64,000 bases of DNA, taken from contig NC_081546.1 of NCBI RefSeq assembly GCF_901000735.1, positions 4,965,001 to 5,029,000 of the forward strand, given 5' to 3'. The notes under the pieces were generated by a model that saw only the letters and a list, made by a program, of their open reading frames with translations, made no database searches and was not told where the DNA came from. Below, in pieces: positions 11,290 through 24,370 of the stretch. Numbering within the stretch: position 1 is the stretch's first letter; each line of letters begins with the position of its first letter. The position numbers and the translations under genes are program-made. Source of the stretch: Corylus avellana (Eukaryota; Streptophyta; Magnoliopsida; Fagales; Betulaceae).

Positions 11290-13225
11290 TCCACCTAAGT
11301 TGGAGATGTCGTTATGAAAAATTCCTCTATGGAGGTCCATAACAGAAGTTGCCTATATTGTGGAGTCAACTTTGTATGTGATTGTCGTATGATGTGATAA
11401 TAAAAATCGTCTTTTAGTGTTTTTTAACAAATATTGATTTTTATTGTCATGTCATCAAGTTGTATAATAGTCGTATAACACATTACTTCTATAAAAAATA
11501 AAAAAAAATAAATCTCCATCCTCATGCTATGAAAAAAAAATTCTCCATTCCTCATATTTGTGATTGATTTTTAAAACAATTATATACCTTATTTATTGTT
11601 TCAACTACTTCAAACCCATTTCTTATATTTTTTTAAACACATATTTTAAGTGTTTTTTGTTTTTTTATAAATAATTTATATAAAAAGTCAGTTAAAATAT
11701 GCCAAGATAACCAATATAAAAGTAGTTACTCTTTTTGCGAGGCCTCATATAAATTGGCTTTGAACCAATCAAATAGGAACCCCAGCAAGCATAAAAATCA
11801 CATGACTGTAAAAGTAGATAAATATGTGAAAAGAAAACAAAAAGAAAAACTATGTTTAGGGTTATTTGAAGCATGCTTTAAAAAAAAAAAAAAAAAAACT
11901 CATAATAAGAGTATGTTTTTGTTCGTTTATTCGTTTCATATATCACAATCTTCTTGCTCATTAATTATTATGTAACACTTCGGTCCTATATTGGAAAGAT
12001 GAGAATAAGTCCACATAGAGTGTGTAGTTTATAAAGATAAAAATAAGTGTTAAGTCCCACATTGCTTAGTTACTAGGAGAAATTATGTTTTATAATGAAT
12101 TATAGCGCAAATGTGGTTAGTATTTTTTCATGGATCATTACACATTATCTCACGTTTCTAACAAATTCATACAATAAAATTTATATGAAATTCACTTAGA
12201 TCTCATCTACATCTAAAAACCTTTCCAAAAAAGCGTAGGTATTGAAAAAAAAAAAAAACTTCTTTATTAAATGAACAAAAATAATGGGTCGAATATTCGC
12301 GCCGATGTTCCATGACACCATTGAGAAGGAAATGTGTAAATAGGTCATAGCATAAAAGTAATCGACAAAATTTTTCTCAAAACTGATTGATTTTTTTTTT
12401 TTTTTTGGTTCAATATATTAAATTGACCTATGTTCTTATAAAACAAGTGATTTTCATATATATATATATATATATATATAAATTTTAAAACATACATGTA
12501 AAAAATCACATTTTTTTTTAATATTAAAAATTCATCTAAAAATTATTTAATAAAATGCACTAGTAATTGAAGTTTTGAGGATTTGAAAAGAAAATAGGAC
12601 CGAATCTGAGCGTGGCAAAAGAACCCCACACGTTTGACCAGCAAAAGAACGGGGTTGGGCTCAGCACCCACAGCCCCGAGTCACGTCACTTTCCACGATA
12701 TAGCGCGCAACTGGTTTTGACTGCGTTCGGGCAGCGGTCAGCACCGTTTCGGGCAGGGTCCATCTTTCTCTCTCTCTCTCTCTCTCTGTGTGCACGCTTC
12801 ACTAAAAAATGAAAAAAAAAAAAAAAAGAAAGAAAGAAAAGGAAAAGAGAAAGATAGATAACAATCCCCCAGGCACACACACTCACTCAACACTCGCTGG
12901 GGGAGAGAGAGGGGGAAAAGGGATAGTTTTTTTTTGTTTGTTTGAGAAAGGAGAGCAGAAAATGGCTGGGAAAATCTTTGATTGTTTTTGGTTGGTGTGT
13001 TTATGGTGATGGGAGGGTGGCTTTTTGGGCACACTGGTGAGCATTCTGGAAGAGATCGGGGTTTGGATTGTGGTTCTTTTCTGGGTGTAACTTTTTTTTG
13101 GTTTTGTAATGGTGGAGATTGTTTTGTGAGATTTGGGTGCTAGGGTTTTTGTGAGGGTTCTCTGTGATGGTGGGTTTGGTGGCTGTGGAATATTGTTTGG
13201 ATCTGAGAGGGATTTACTGACAGAG
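11290..13225. other. Intergenic DNA and SERK 5' flank
   Basis: No gene is seen between 11290 and about 12700. It holds poly(A) near 11880, poly(T) near 12393 and (TA)n near 12458-12480. From about 12760 the sequence becomes pyrimidine/purine skewed: (TC)n at 12768-12787, (GA)-rich at 12900-12960. This is typical of a 5' untranslated region and probably holds the promoter and leader of the SERK gene that starts at 13226. Open frames on the opposite strand here are artefacts of the base skew. Confidence 0.5.
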
Positions 13226-16200
13226 ATGGAAGTGAGGGTTGTTGGGGCTGCTCTTTTACTCTGGTTGATCTTGGTGGTTCGTCCATTATGCTTGATTTCA
13301 GCTAACATGGAAGGTTTGTTTGGATATACTTGCTGTGCTCTCTTAGTGTTTTTGCAATATTTATCGCTTTTTGGGAGTGGGAGGTATTTTTTTTTCCCTA
13401 ATTGTGACAAAAAAGGTTCTTTTTTGGTGCTAGCGTAAGTGGGTGTGTTTAACTTAGTCTAGTTAGTTGTGTGATAATTGTTATTGATGGTATTTCTTAA
13501 TTTAGAATGTCATTTTCTTTCATTGATTGCTTTGTGTTACTTTGTTTCTATTCAAAGTAATAAGTTTGAGTGGATGGGTGCTGATCCTTTAGTGCAACAG
13601 AGAGTTGTTACTTGCAGTCTGGTGTTTTTGTTACAACAGTGACATTGGTTCTTGAAAGAATTCTAAAGGCAATTCTTTCTTTTCTGGATGCCCTTATCAG
13701 ATGATTTGGATATGGTTCATGTTGGGCGCATACATTAGTGCATAAGTAGTGAGTGGATGATGCCGTGAGAATAATGGCAGTGTTAGATAATTTTAGTAGG
13801 TTTTAACCTTCTCAATAAGGCCGTAAGCCAAGCTACTTGATACAAAATTATCATTTTTATACCATTTGTCCCCATTTATGATCAACCAGGGATCCACTAG
13901 TTGAACTTAGTGGTACATTTTCTTTACATTCGATGTTAGTTAGCTTAAACTCAAGAAATTTATATATCATGAAATATGTTAGTGTCAATGTATTGCTTTG
14001 AGCTACATTCAGCATGCTTTGTTTGAGACATTTGGCGGTGTTTGTGGTAATTGGAGATGAGTTTACTCTCTCAGTATGTCTTTTCAAGTTTATAGCCTTT
14101 TATAGTCAGCACCTAATTGTGTTTACTGCCTCTTGAAACAGGTGATGCTTTGCACAGCCTAAGGACCAACTTACAGGATCCTAACAGTGTCCTGCAGAGT
14201 TGGGATCCTACCCTCGTTAACCCCTGTACATGGTTTCATGTCACCTGCAACAATGATAATAGTGTCATAAGAGTGTAAGCTGTCTGTCTTTTTGTGTCTT
14301 CCATGCACATGATGTAACTTTTGGATTTTTTCTGTAACTTTACAAAAATTTTGAATCATGATTTGCACTAACATCTATTCTGATGCCTGTTTTAATGTGC
14401 TATCTCAGTGATCTTGGGAATGCAGCTTTGTCTGGTACACTTGTCCCTCAGCTTGGCCTGCTCAGGAATTTACAGTATTTGTACGTCATGCTTGTTGCTT
14501 CAAAATCATTTACCGCCTTTTTTAGTTTCTAGAATTGGTTCTTTGATGTTGGGAATGCATTTTCTTTGTTTATGAACAACTTGGTTTATTTGCGGCCCTG
14601 TATACCACTAGTTAAGTTGTCATCTCTAGATGCCTTAATGAAACCTTTTCATCTTATAGAAAGGATGTTGTTTTGTGAAACTAATCTGTTTTCAAACATC
14701 TAGTAGGACCTCGTTTGTCTTGGGTGGTTCGGGTTAGATTTTGTAATTTGTAGATTGAAATACCATTTGCAGTGAATGACATTGTGTCTCCATGTAAGAA
14801 CTTTCTTGTGACTGAGGGGATGTTGTAGTCTTGATTGTTCTAATTTTGCTTCTTACCCATGCTCATGTGGTGGAGAAATATGTTTGATAACTGGAGGATT
14901 TTTTTTGTCCCTTTGAGTGGCGATTGTAGATATGTCACGGTGTATCCCGATCTCACCAATTAATATTCCTAGGTGAAGGTGACATTTCATCCCAATTCCC
15001 AAGTCTCTGGTACACCACCACGAGATCTTACAACTAATCTAGCTGTGCCTTAAGTTTGGAATTTGCTATCAACTTAAGTACTATTTACTTGCAGCTCCAG
15101 AGTATGATGATGTCATAATGAGATGAAATTGAGTATTTATATATCTAAGAATGAGAAGCACAATCATCTGCTTGTTGAATCTGTATGATGGCATTAATTT
15201 CTGTTGCTAAGTGATATTTTCAGTTTGATATATTCATCCATCATCATCCATTTCTTGAGATATTTTATCTATTGAGCTGTTATTGAATTCAGAATAGACT
15301 GTGTGCAGTGTTTTACACTGGCACAAATTCCCAAAGAAAAGTGTTAGGTTCACATTTGTTTTATTACTTTAATTTCTTGTGAATTTTATCCAGGCCGTAT
15401 CCCATTGAAGGCCAGAGGGACATGCTCTTAGCGCAAATTATAGCTAGAAAGCCTCTTAGTGTCACTTTATATTTAGATTTTGACTAGGTTTATAAAGATT
15501 GTACTAGATGGTAGTCTTTTGATTTGTTTCTGTTGACGTTATTTGCTATTTTAAACCATTTCTTGCACAAGTCATTTATCCAATTTTTATGACAGGGAGC
15601 TTTACAGTAACAACATAAGTGGACCAATTCCCAGTGACCTAGGGAATCTTACTAGCTTGGTGAGCTTGGATCTTTATTTGAACAGTTTTACCGGTCCCAT
15701 CCCAGATTCATTGGGCAAGCTGTCAAAACTGAGATTTCTGTGAGTGTTATTTAATGTTCTTTCCATGTTGTTGGTGTATTTGTAAATTGTTTCTCATAGT
15801 GTGTCATTTCTGTACTTCTCGGATCATCTATTCTAGAGGCCTAACAAAGAGTCCAAAGGCCCAGGAACTGCAATGAGCACCTTGAGAAACAAATATTTAA
15901 TTAAATCATTTTCTATTCCGTACAATATACTTAAATAAAAAGAAATAGGAATAGTAATATGCAATTACTTGGAAAATTTATGTAACAGAACATGTAAACT
16001 TTATATTCTTCATGTTTAAGATTGAAATTAGGTTTTTGATGCATCACACCTTGTATGAAATATTCTTGGGATGGTAAAGTGCAAAGAAATTTTGCAAAAC
16101 TCTAGAGGTTTTGCATTTTATTTTTGTAGTGAAAGAGAAAATAATTTTTATATTATTGGTTGATATTCCAAAATTCCATAATCTCTGGGCTCTTGGCAAC

Positions 16201-19200
16201 TTAATGAGAGAATGCAATTTTAAATTCTAATTGTGTTCCACAGTGCACAAATATATATCAGAACGAATGTTACATTCAGTTTTCTGGATACAGAGTCCTA
16301 TTGATGTGTAATGATCCCAGTTCATTTTGATTCCAATTTTGTGTAGCATCCCTTGATTGCTTTTAGATCTTCATATTATATTTTCTTCTAATGTTTGTGC
16401 GAGGTTAGTCGGCTTAACAACAACAGCCTGACGGGTCCTATTCCTATGTCATTGACTAATATCACTTCACTGCAAGTGCTGTGAGTGCCAAGATTATCTC
16501 AATATTCAATATATCTCTGTCATTAGTGTGCGTGTGTGGAGGCATTTTCTGATTGAAAGAATTCTATGTTTTCATGTTGCATTTTCCAAATGCAGGGATC
16601 TATCAAATAACCATCTCTCTGGAGTAGTTCCAGACAATGGCTCCTTTTCGTTATTTACCCCCATCAGGTTTTGTTGCTAATTATGTGAGCTGTAGTTGTG
16701 TCCATTGACTTTGATTTTTAGGAGTATGCTGATAACTCGTTTTCTTGTTTGCAGTTTTGCTAACAACCTGGGTCTTTGTGGCCCAGTTACTGGGCACCCC
16801 TGCCCAGGCTCTCCTCCATTTTCTCCCCCTCCTCCTTTTGTTCCACCACCTCCAATTTCTACACCAGGTGATCTCACTGTTACTCATTAAGATTTCAGAG
16901 TTAAGATGATGCTTGATGCTACTTTTGCTCAGTACGTCTGCATCCTGAGGCATAATTTTTTTTTTTGGTGGGCGCATGATTGCTCTCAGTTTCTGAAATC
17001 TGATTTTGGCTTTGCTGTTTACATGCTTTCATTGATCTATCATTGTCAATGTCCATTTGAGATCTCATTTAAGTGGTAGTTTTTAATTAAATTTTAATTT
17101 ATTATATAGCAACCAAGAAACTTTACTTCATGCTTCCCTTTTTATTGTTTTTGTTTTTAAAAATAAATTAAATTTTTATTGTTTATATAGCAACCAAAAT
17201 GAACATCACAACCAGTGGTGATGTTCATTTTGGTCCTCCGTCTGCATGTCAATTGCATTGCATCTTGCATAGGTTGCTTCTTCTTTTCTTCAATGCTATT
17301 GATTTTCAAGAACTTTGGTACCATTTTTTTTACAGGTACTTTAGTTCCAAAATTCAGATGAACTTCAACTCCTAATTTGAATGCATTGGCTAGTAACCCA
17401 TTCTATTAGGCTAGAAATTTTGGTGGATTACATCTATTTCATTGATCATGTTTATGTTTTAGGCAGTTGCTATGTATATGGGGGCATATCAGAAGGAGAT
17501 ATGATATGCACGAGTGTTCTAATATTTCTTTTCCATCACATTTCAGGTGGGAATAGTGCCACTGGGGCAATTGCTGGAGGAGTTGCTGCAGGTGCTGCTT
17601 TGCTATTTGCAGCCCCTGCAATTGCGTTTGCATGGTGGCGTAGAAGGAAACCTCAAGAATTTTTCTTTGATGTGCCTGGTTAGTGATTTAACTAATGTTG
17701 GATGTGTTTAACTTGTTTGGTGGATAGATCGTCACCTCTGTACATCTATTTTCAGCTGAGGAGGATCCAGAAGTCCATCTGGGGCAGCTTAAAAGGTTTT
17801 CACTACGAGAATTACAAGTTGCAACAGATAGTTTTAGCAACAAAAACATTCTGGGTAGGGGTGGATTTGGGAAGGTTTACAAAGGTCGTCTGGCAGATGG
17901 TTCACTGGTTGCTGTAAAAAGACTGAAAGAAGAGCGCACACCTGGTGGTGAGCTGCAGTTTCAAACAGAAGTAGAGATGATCAGCATGGCTGTGCATCGA
18001 AACCTCCTCCGGTTACGAGGTTTCTGTATGACACCAACTGAGCGGCTTCTTGTTTATCCTTACATGGCTAATGGAAGCGTTGCATCATGTTTAAGAGGTA
18101 TAGCTTGTTAGTGGTTTCTACATCTTTATGATATTTTTTACTGCTTCCACATAGACTGTTTCCTTTGTCTCTTTGGGTGGAATTCTTCTGCCTATTATCA
18201 GATTTCAACTTTTCACCCTTGCAATTTTTTTATTCTTTATAATTTCATGTGTATATCTCTTTCCAATAAAATGCTAAATAATGAAGTATATAGTGAGTTA
18301 TAATTGTCAGCCACTTCACAACCTACCAGAAGAAATGACCTTTGTATTTTTGTATTTTTCAAATGGTACTTCCTCCCTTTGTAGCAAGGTAGAGGGTGAG
18401 GTCATGGGTTCTAGTCCCATTGGGTGCGTGTAACTTGCCAATAAAAAAGAAAAGTCTATTCACCTTTTTTTGTTTATATATTCCTATAGAACGACCACCA
18501 TCTCAACTACCCCTTGATTGGCCCACAAGGAAGCGGATTGCTTTGGGATCTGCAAGGGGTCTTTCTTATCTGCATGATCATTGTGACCCAAAGATTATTC
18601 ATCGTGATGTAAAAGCTGCAAACATTTTATTGGACGAGGAGTTTGAGGCTGTTGTTGGGGACTTTGGGTTGGCTAAACTTATGGACTACAAGGATACCCA
18701 TGTGACAACCGCTGTACGGGGCACAATTGGGCATATAGCTCCAGAGTACCTCTCTACCGGGAAGTCATCTGAGAAGACTGATGTTTTTGGGTATGGGATT
18801 ATGCTTCTGGAGCTAATCACTGGACAGAGGGCTTTTGATCTTGCTCGGCTTGCAAATGATGATGATGTCATGCTGCTTGATTGGGTATGTATATATGCAC
18901 TGTATTGGTTCAATCACTTTCCTCTTCCATTTTATTTTGATTGTAGGTTAGGAATATTTAGGCATTTCTTTAAGTTGCCAGTCCAAGACTACTTCTATGT
19001 ACCAAAAGGAAATAAATCTCAAGTGAAATGAGGAAAGATAAATATTTGCTGTAGAGGTTTTGCTTGCACATCTTTCATACTGAATTGTTGTTCTATACAC
19101 CGTTAGAGGAAAAAGAAAACATAACCAAGTTTATTAGTCTGGCGGGGGAATTGCCAAAAAGTGAAGAATTTTGATGAACTATTCACATATATATTCCCTT

Positions 19201-19670
19201 GTTAATGTATGAAACCAAGGAAGACAAACTTGGAGTCAGCTGAGTGTGATTTCTTGAACCTAGCAAAACAAAACTTGTCCCTGTAGAAACCCAATAGGTA
19301 AATTTTGAATCTTGATTAGAAGTGCTCTAAGGTCACCAATGATACTCTTTCTCAGGTGAAAGGACTACTGAAAGAGAAGAAACTAGAAATGCTAGTTGAT
19401 CCTGATCTCCAGAATAATTACGTAGAAGCTGAGGTGGAGCAGCTAATCCAGGTGGCGCTGCTTTGTACTCAAGGCTCCCCAATGGACCGGCCGAAGATGT
19501 CGGAAGTTGTGAGAATGCTTGAAGGTGATGGCTTGGCAGAGAGATGGGATGAGTGGCAGAAGGTGGAAGTTCTCCGCCAGGAAGTGGAACTCGCTCCTCA
19601 TCCCAACTCTGATTGGATTGTTGACTCCACAGAAAATCTACATGCAGTTGAGTTATCTGGTCCAAGGTGA
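13226..19670 (+). CDS. SERK: SERK1/2-type somatic embryogenesis receptor kinase
   Basis: Eleven exons: 13226-13313, 14142-14274, 14409-14480, 15596-15739, 16409-16480, 16596-16667, 16755-16867, 17547-17678, 17756-18097, 18490-18884, 19356-19670. All junctions are GT-AG and phases join. The product is 625 residues, the known length of Arabidopsis SERK1. In order: signal peptide (residues 1-28), N-terminal cap with CTWFHVTC, five LRRs encoded by 72/144/72/72-nt exons, the Ser-Pro-Pro hinge ([10 protein letters not shown]) that defines SERKs, a transmembrane helix (exon 8) and an RD kinase: [11 protein letters not shown] loop, VAVKR lysine, [11 protein letters not shown] catalytic loop, DFG and APEY. 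It ends ELSGPR like SERK1/2. SERKs are plasma-membrane co-receptors for BRI1, FLS2, PEPRs and EMS1. Start: first ATG giving a signal peptide. Exons 5-11 recur after the gap at 20043. Confidence 0.96.
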
Positions 19671-20042
19671 CCCTGCCACAGTAAAATTAAAGAAAGAAAT
19701 TACTACTTTTTTTTTTTTTTTTTTTTAATATAAAATTTTCTTCCCTTTCTTTTTTCTTTTCTTAGTGACCAAATATTCTGATGATGTCTCCTGTAAGTCC
19801 ACTCTGCATTGTATTCATTACATTTGTGCATATCAGTCAGCCTTGTCGAGGTGCAGTTTCACGAAGCCCTGATGTTTTTGCCCAAATGAAAGCTTGTGGC
19901 ACTTTTAATCTCTTTTTGGACTGCTTGTTTAATTGCTGTTCTAATTTGATTATGATGTGGGAGGGGAAGTGGTGTGTTATTTTAACCCACAAACTGGGGA
20001 CGAAGTGAATCATTTCAGAAGGGAATCTTTGGAGTTCAACTG
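15815..20042. repeat. 4228-bp segment repeated after the gap (first copy)
   Basis: This segment runs up to the last base before the 100-N gap. It matches 20143-24370 at a constant offset of 4328, which means no insertion or deletion over 4.2 kb. Only a few substitutions were spotted, for example 15852, 16405 and 19145. The repeat begins exactly at the first base after the gap and ends exactly at the last base before it. That is what an unmerged contig overlap looks like. Confidence 0.9.
18372..18470 (+). repeat. SINE-like fragment in SERK intron 9
   Basis: Contains a box-B-like GGGTTCTAGTCCC, then CATTGGGTGCGTGTAACTTG and an A-rich end (CCAATAAAAAAGAAAAG) just upstream of exon 10. This resembles the 3' half of plant tRNA-derived SINEs. 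Box A is not clear and no target duplication was found, so it is probably a fragment. The same fragment recurs at about 22700-22798 in the second copy. Confidence 0.45.
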
Positions 20043-20142
20043 NNNNNNNNNNNNNNNNNNNNNNNNNNNNNNNNNNNNNNNNNNNNNNNNNNNNNNNNNN
20101 NNNNNNNNNNNNNNNNNNNNNNNNNNNNNNNNNNNNNNNNNN
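20043..20142. other. Assembly gap (100 N)
   Basis: Exactly 100 N, the usual placeholder for a gap of unknown size between contigs. The flanks are copies of each other (see 15815-20042 and 20143-24370), so the true distance is probably negative, i.e. an overlap. Confidence 0.98.
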
Positions 20143-23100
20143 CTTCTCGGATCATCTATTCTAGAGGCCTAACATAGAGTCCAAAGGCCCAGGAACTGCA
20201 ATGAGCACCTTGAGAAACAAATATTTAATTAAATCATTTTCTATTCCGTACAATATACTTAAATAAAAAGAAATAGGAATAGTAATATGCAATTACTTGG
20301 AAAATTTATGTAACAGAACATGTAAACTTTATATTCTTCATGTTTAAGATTGAAATTAGGTTTTTGATGCATCACACCTTGTATGAAATATTCTTGGGAT
20401 GGTAAAGTGCAAAGAAATTTTGCAAAACTCTAGAGGTTTTGCATTTTATTTTTGTAGTGAAAGAGAAAATAATTTTTATATTATTGGTTGATATTCCAAA
20501 ATTCCATAATCTCTGGGCTCTTGGCAACTTAATGAGAGAATGCAATTTTAAATTCTAATTGTGTTCCACAGTGCACAAATATATATCAGAACGAATGTTA
20601 CATTCAGTTTTCTGGATACAGAGTCCTATTGATGTGTAATGATCCCAGTTCATTTTGATTCCAATTTTGTGTAGCATCCCTTGATTGCTTTTAGATCTTC
20701 ATATTATATTTTCTTCTAATGTTTGTGCGAGGGTAGTCGGCTTAACAACAACAGCCTGACGGGTCCTATTCCTATGTCATTGACTAATATCACTTCACTG
20801 CAAGTGCTGTGAGTGCCAAGATTATCTCAATATTCAATATATCTCTGTCATTAGTGTGCGTGTGTGGAGGCATTTTCTGATTGAAAGAATTCTATGTTTT
20901 CATGTTGCATTTTCCAAATGCAGGGATCTATCAAATAACCATCTCTCTGGAGTAGTTCCAGACAATGGCTCCTTTTCGTTATTTACCCCCATCAGGTTTT
21001 GTTGCTAATTATGTGAGCTGTAGTTGTGTCCATTGACTTTGATTTTTAGGAGTATGCTGATAACTCGTTTTCTTGTTTGCAGTTTTGCTAACAACCTGGG
21101 TCTTTGTGGCCCAGTTACTGGGCACCCCTGCCCAGGCTCTCCTCCATTTTCTCCCCCTCCTCCTTTTGTTCCACCACCTCCAATTTCTACACCAGGTGAT
21201 CTCACTGTTACTCATTAAGATTTCAGAGTTAAGATGATGCTTGATGCTACTTTTGCTCAGTACGTCTGCATCCTGAGGCATAATTTTTTTTTTTGGTGGG
21301 CGCATGATTGCTCTCAGTTTCTGAAATCTGATTTTGGCTTTGCTGTTTACATGCTTTCATTGATCTATCATTGTCAATGTCCATTTGAGATCTCATTTAA
21401 GTGGTAGTTTTTAATTAAATTTTAATTTATTATATAGCAACCAAGAAACTTTACTTCATGCTTCCCTTTTTATTGTTTTTGTTTTTAAAAATAAATTAAA
21501 TTTTTATTGTTTATATAGCAACCAAAATGAACATCACAACCAGTGGTGATGTTCATTTTGGTCCTCCGTCTGCATGTCAATTGCATTGCATCTTGCATAG
21601 GTTGCTTCTTCTTTTCTTCAATGCTATTGATTTTCAAGAACTTTGGTACCATTTTTTTTACAGGTACTTTAGTTCCAAAATTCAGATGAACTTCAACTCC
21701 TAATTTGAATGCATTGGCTAGTAACCCATTCTATTAGGCTAGAAATTTTGGTGGATTACATCTATTTCATTGATCATGTTTATGTTTTAGGCAGTTGCTA
21801 TGTATATGGGGGCATATCAGAAGGAGATATGATATGCACGAGTGTTCTAATATTTCTTTTCCATCACATTTCAGGTGGGAATAGTGCCACTGGGGCAATT
21901 GCTGGAGGAGTTGCTGCAGGTGCTGCTTTGCTATTTGCAGCCCCTGCAATTGCGTTTGCATGGTGGCGTAGAAGGAAACCTCAAGAATTTTTCTTTGATG
22001 TGCCTGGTTAGTGATTTAACTAATGTTGGATGTGTTTAACTTGTTTGGTGGATAGATCGTCACCTCTGTACATCTATTTTCAGCTGAGGAGGATCCAGAA
22101 GTCCATCTGGGGCAGCTTAAAAGGTTTTCACTACGAGAATTACAAGTTGCAACAGATAGTTTTAGCAACAAAAACATTCTGGGTAGGGGTGGATTTGGGA
22201 AGGTTTACAAAGGTCGTCTGGCAGATGGTTCACTGGTTGCTGTAAAAAGACTGAAAGAAGAGCGCACACCTGGTGGTGAGCTGCAGTTTCAAACAGAAGT
22301 AGAGATGATCAGCATGGCTGTGCATCGAAACCTCCTCCGGTTACGAGGTTTCTGTATGACACCAACTGAGCGGCTTCTTGTTTATCCTTACATGGCTAAT
22401 GGAAGCGTTGCATCATGTTTAAGAGGTATAGCTTGTTAGTGGTTTCTACATCTTTATGATATTTTTTACTGCTTCCACATAGACTGTTTCCTTTGTCTCT
22501 TTGGGTGGAATTCTTCTGCCTATTATCAGATTTCAACTTTTCACCCTTGCAATTTTTTTATTCTTTATAATTTCATGTGTATATCTCTTTCCAATAAAAT
22601 GCTAAATAATGAAGTATATAGTGAGTTATAATTGTCAGCCACTTCACAACCTACCAGAAGAAATGACCTTTGTATTTTTGTATTTTTCAAATGGTACTTC
22701 CTCCCTTTGTAGCAAGGTAGAGGGTGAGGTCATGGGTTCTAGTCCCATTGGGTGCGTGTAACTTGCCAATAAAAAAGAAAAGTCTATTCACCTTTTTTTG
22801 TTTATATATTCCTATAGAACGACCACCATCTCAACTACCCCTTGATTGGCCCACAAGGAAGCGGATTGCTTTGGGATCTGCAAGGGGTCTTTCTTATCTG
22901 CATGATCATTGTGACCCAAAGATTATTCATCGTGATGTAAAAGCTGCAAACATTTTATTGGACGAGGAGTTTGAGGCTGTTGTTGGGGACTTTGGGTTGG
23001 CTAAACTTATGGACTACAAGGATACCCATGTGACAACCGCTGTACGGGGCACAATTGGGCATATAGCTCCAGAGTACCTCTCTACCGGGAAGTCATCTGA

Positions 23101-24370
23101 GAAGACTGATGTTTTTGGGTATGGGATTATGCTTCTGGAGCTAATCACTGGACAGAGGGCTTTTGATCTTGCTCGGCTTGCAAATGATGATGATGTCATG
23201 CTGCTTGATTGGGTATGTATATATGCACTGTATTGGTTCAATCACTTTCCTCTTCCATTTTATTTTGATTGTAGGTTAGGAATATTTAGGCATTTCTTTA
23301 AGTTGCCAGTCCAAGACTACTTCTATGTACCAAAAGGAAATAAATCTCAAGTGAAATGAGGAAAGATAAATATTTGCTGTAGAGGTTTTGCTTGCACATC
23401 TTTCATACTGAATTGTTGTTCTATACACCGTTAGAGGAAAAAGAAAACATAACCAAGTTTATTAGTCTGGCGAGGGAATTGCCAAAAAGTGAAGAATTTT
23501 GATGAACTATTCACATATATATTCCCTTGTTAATGTATGAAACCAAGGAAGACAAACTTGGAGTCAGCTGAGTGTGATTTCTTGAACCTAGCAAAACAAA
23601 ACTTGTCCCTGTAGAAACCCAATAGGTAAATTTTGAATCTTGATTAGAAGTGCTCTAAGGTCACCAATGATACTCTTTCTCAGGTGAAAGGACTACTGAA
23701 AGAGAAGAAACTAGAAATGCTAGTTGATCCTGATCTCCAGAATAATTACGTAGAAGCTGAGGTGGAGCAGCTAATCCAGGTGGCGCTGCTTTGTACTCAA
23801 GGCTCCCCAATGGACCGGCCGAAGATGTCGGAAGTTGTGAGAATGCTTGAAGGTGATGGCTTGGCAGAGAGATGGGATGAGTGGCAGAAGGTGGAAGTTC
23901 TCCGCCAGGAAGTGGAACTCGCTCCTCATCCCAACTCTGATTGGATTGTTGACTCCACAGAAAATCTACATGCAGTTGAGTTATCTGGTCCAAGGTGACC
24001 CTGCCACAGTAAAATTAAAGAAAGAAATTACTACTTTTTTTTTTTTTTTTTTTTAATATAAAATTTTCTTCCCTTTCTTTTTTCTTTTCTTAGTGACCAA
24101 ATATTCTGATGATGTCTCCTGTAAGTCCACTCTGCATTGTATTCATTACATTTGTGCATATCAGTCAGCCTTGTCGAGGTGCAGTTTCACGAAGCCCTGA
24201 TGTTTTTGCCCAAATGAAAGCTTGTGGCACTTTTAATCTCTTTTTGGACTGCTTGTTTAATTGCTGTTCTAATTTGATTATGATGTGGGAGGGGAAGTGG
24301 TGTGTTATTTTAACCCACAAACTGGGGACGAAGTGAATCATTTCAGAAGGGAATCTTTGGAGTTCAACTG
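20143..24370. repeat. 4228-bp segment repeated after the gap (second copy)
   Basis: First 4228 bases of the downstream contig; equals 15815-20042 apart from a few substitutions. After 24370 the sequence continues into new DNA (TTTCAAAAAATAC), while the first copy stops at the gap. Confidence 0.9.
20737..23998 (+). CDS. SERK: SERK exons 5-11, duplicate created by contig overlap
   Basis: Same seven exons as the gene at 13226-19670 shifted by 4328: 20737-20808, 20924-20995, 21083-21195, 21875-22006, 22084-22425, 22818-23212, 23684-23998. They encode the last LRRs, the Pro-rich hinge, the transmembrane helix and the whole kinase domain. No signal peptide or first LRR exons precede them; the upstream contig edge cuts through intron 4. 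All splice sites are kept (the exon 5 acceptor reads GGGTAG here and AGGTTAG in the first copy) and no stop is introduced. Alone it would be a 5'-truncated receptor without an ectodomain. I infer it is not a second gene but the same locus assembled twice; a real tandem duplication broken exactly at the gap is a less likely alternative. Confidence 0.85.

Noticed and set aside
12883..13410. 175-codon minus-strand frame
   Set aside because: Antisense to the SERK leader and first exon; Lys/Ser/Pro/Thr richness reflects purine/pyrimidine skew.
20737..23998. A second, 5'-truncated SERK gene in tandem
   Set aside because: The copy is bounded exactly by the assembly gap and identical in introns and poly(T) length, so it is best explained as unmerged contig overlap; listed only as a duplicate.
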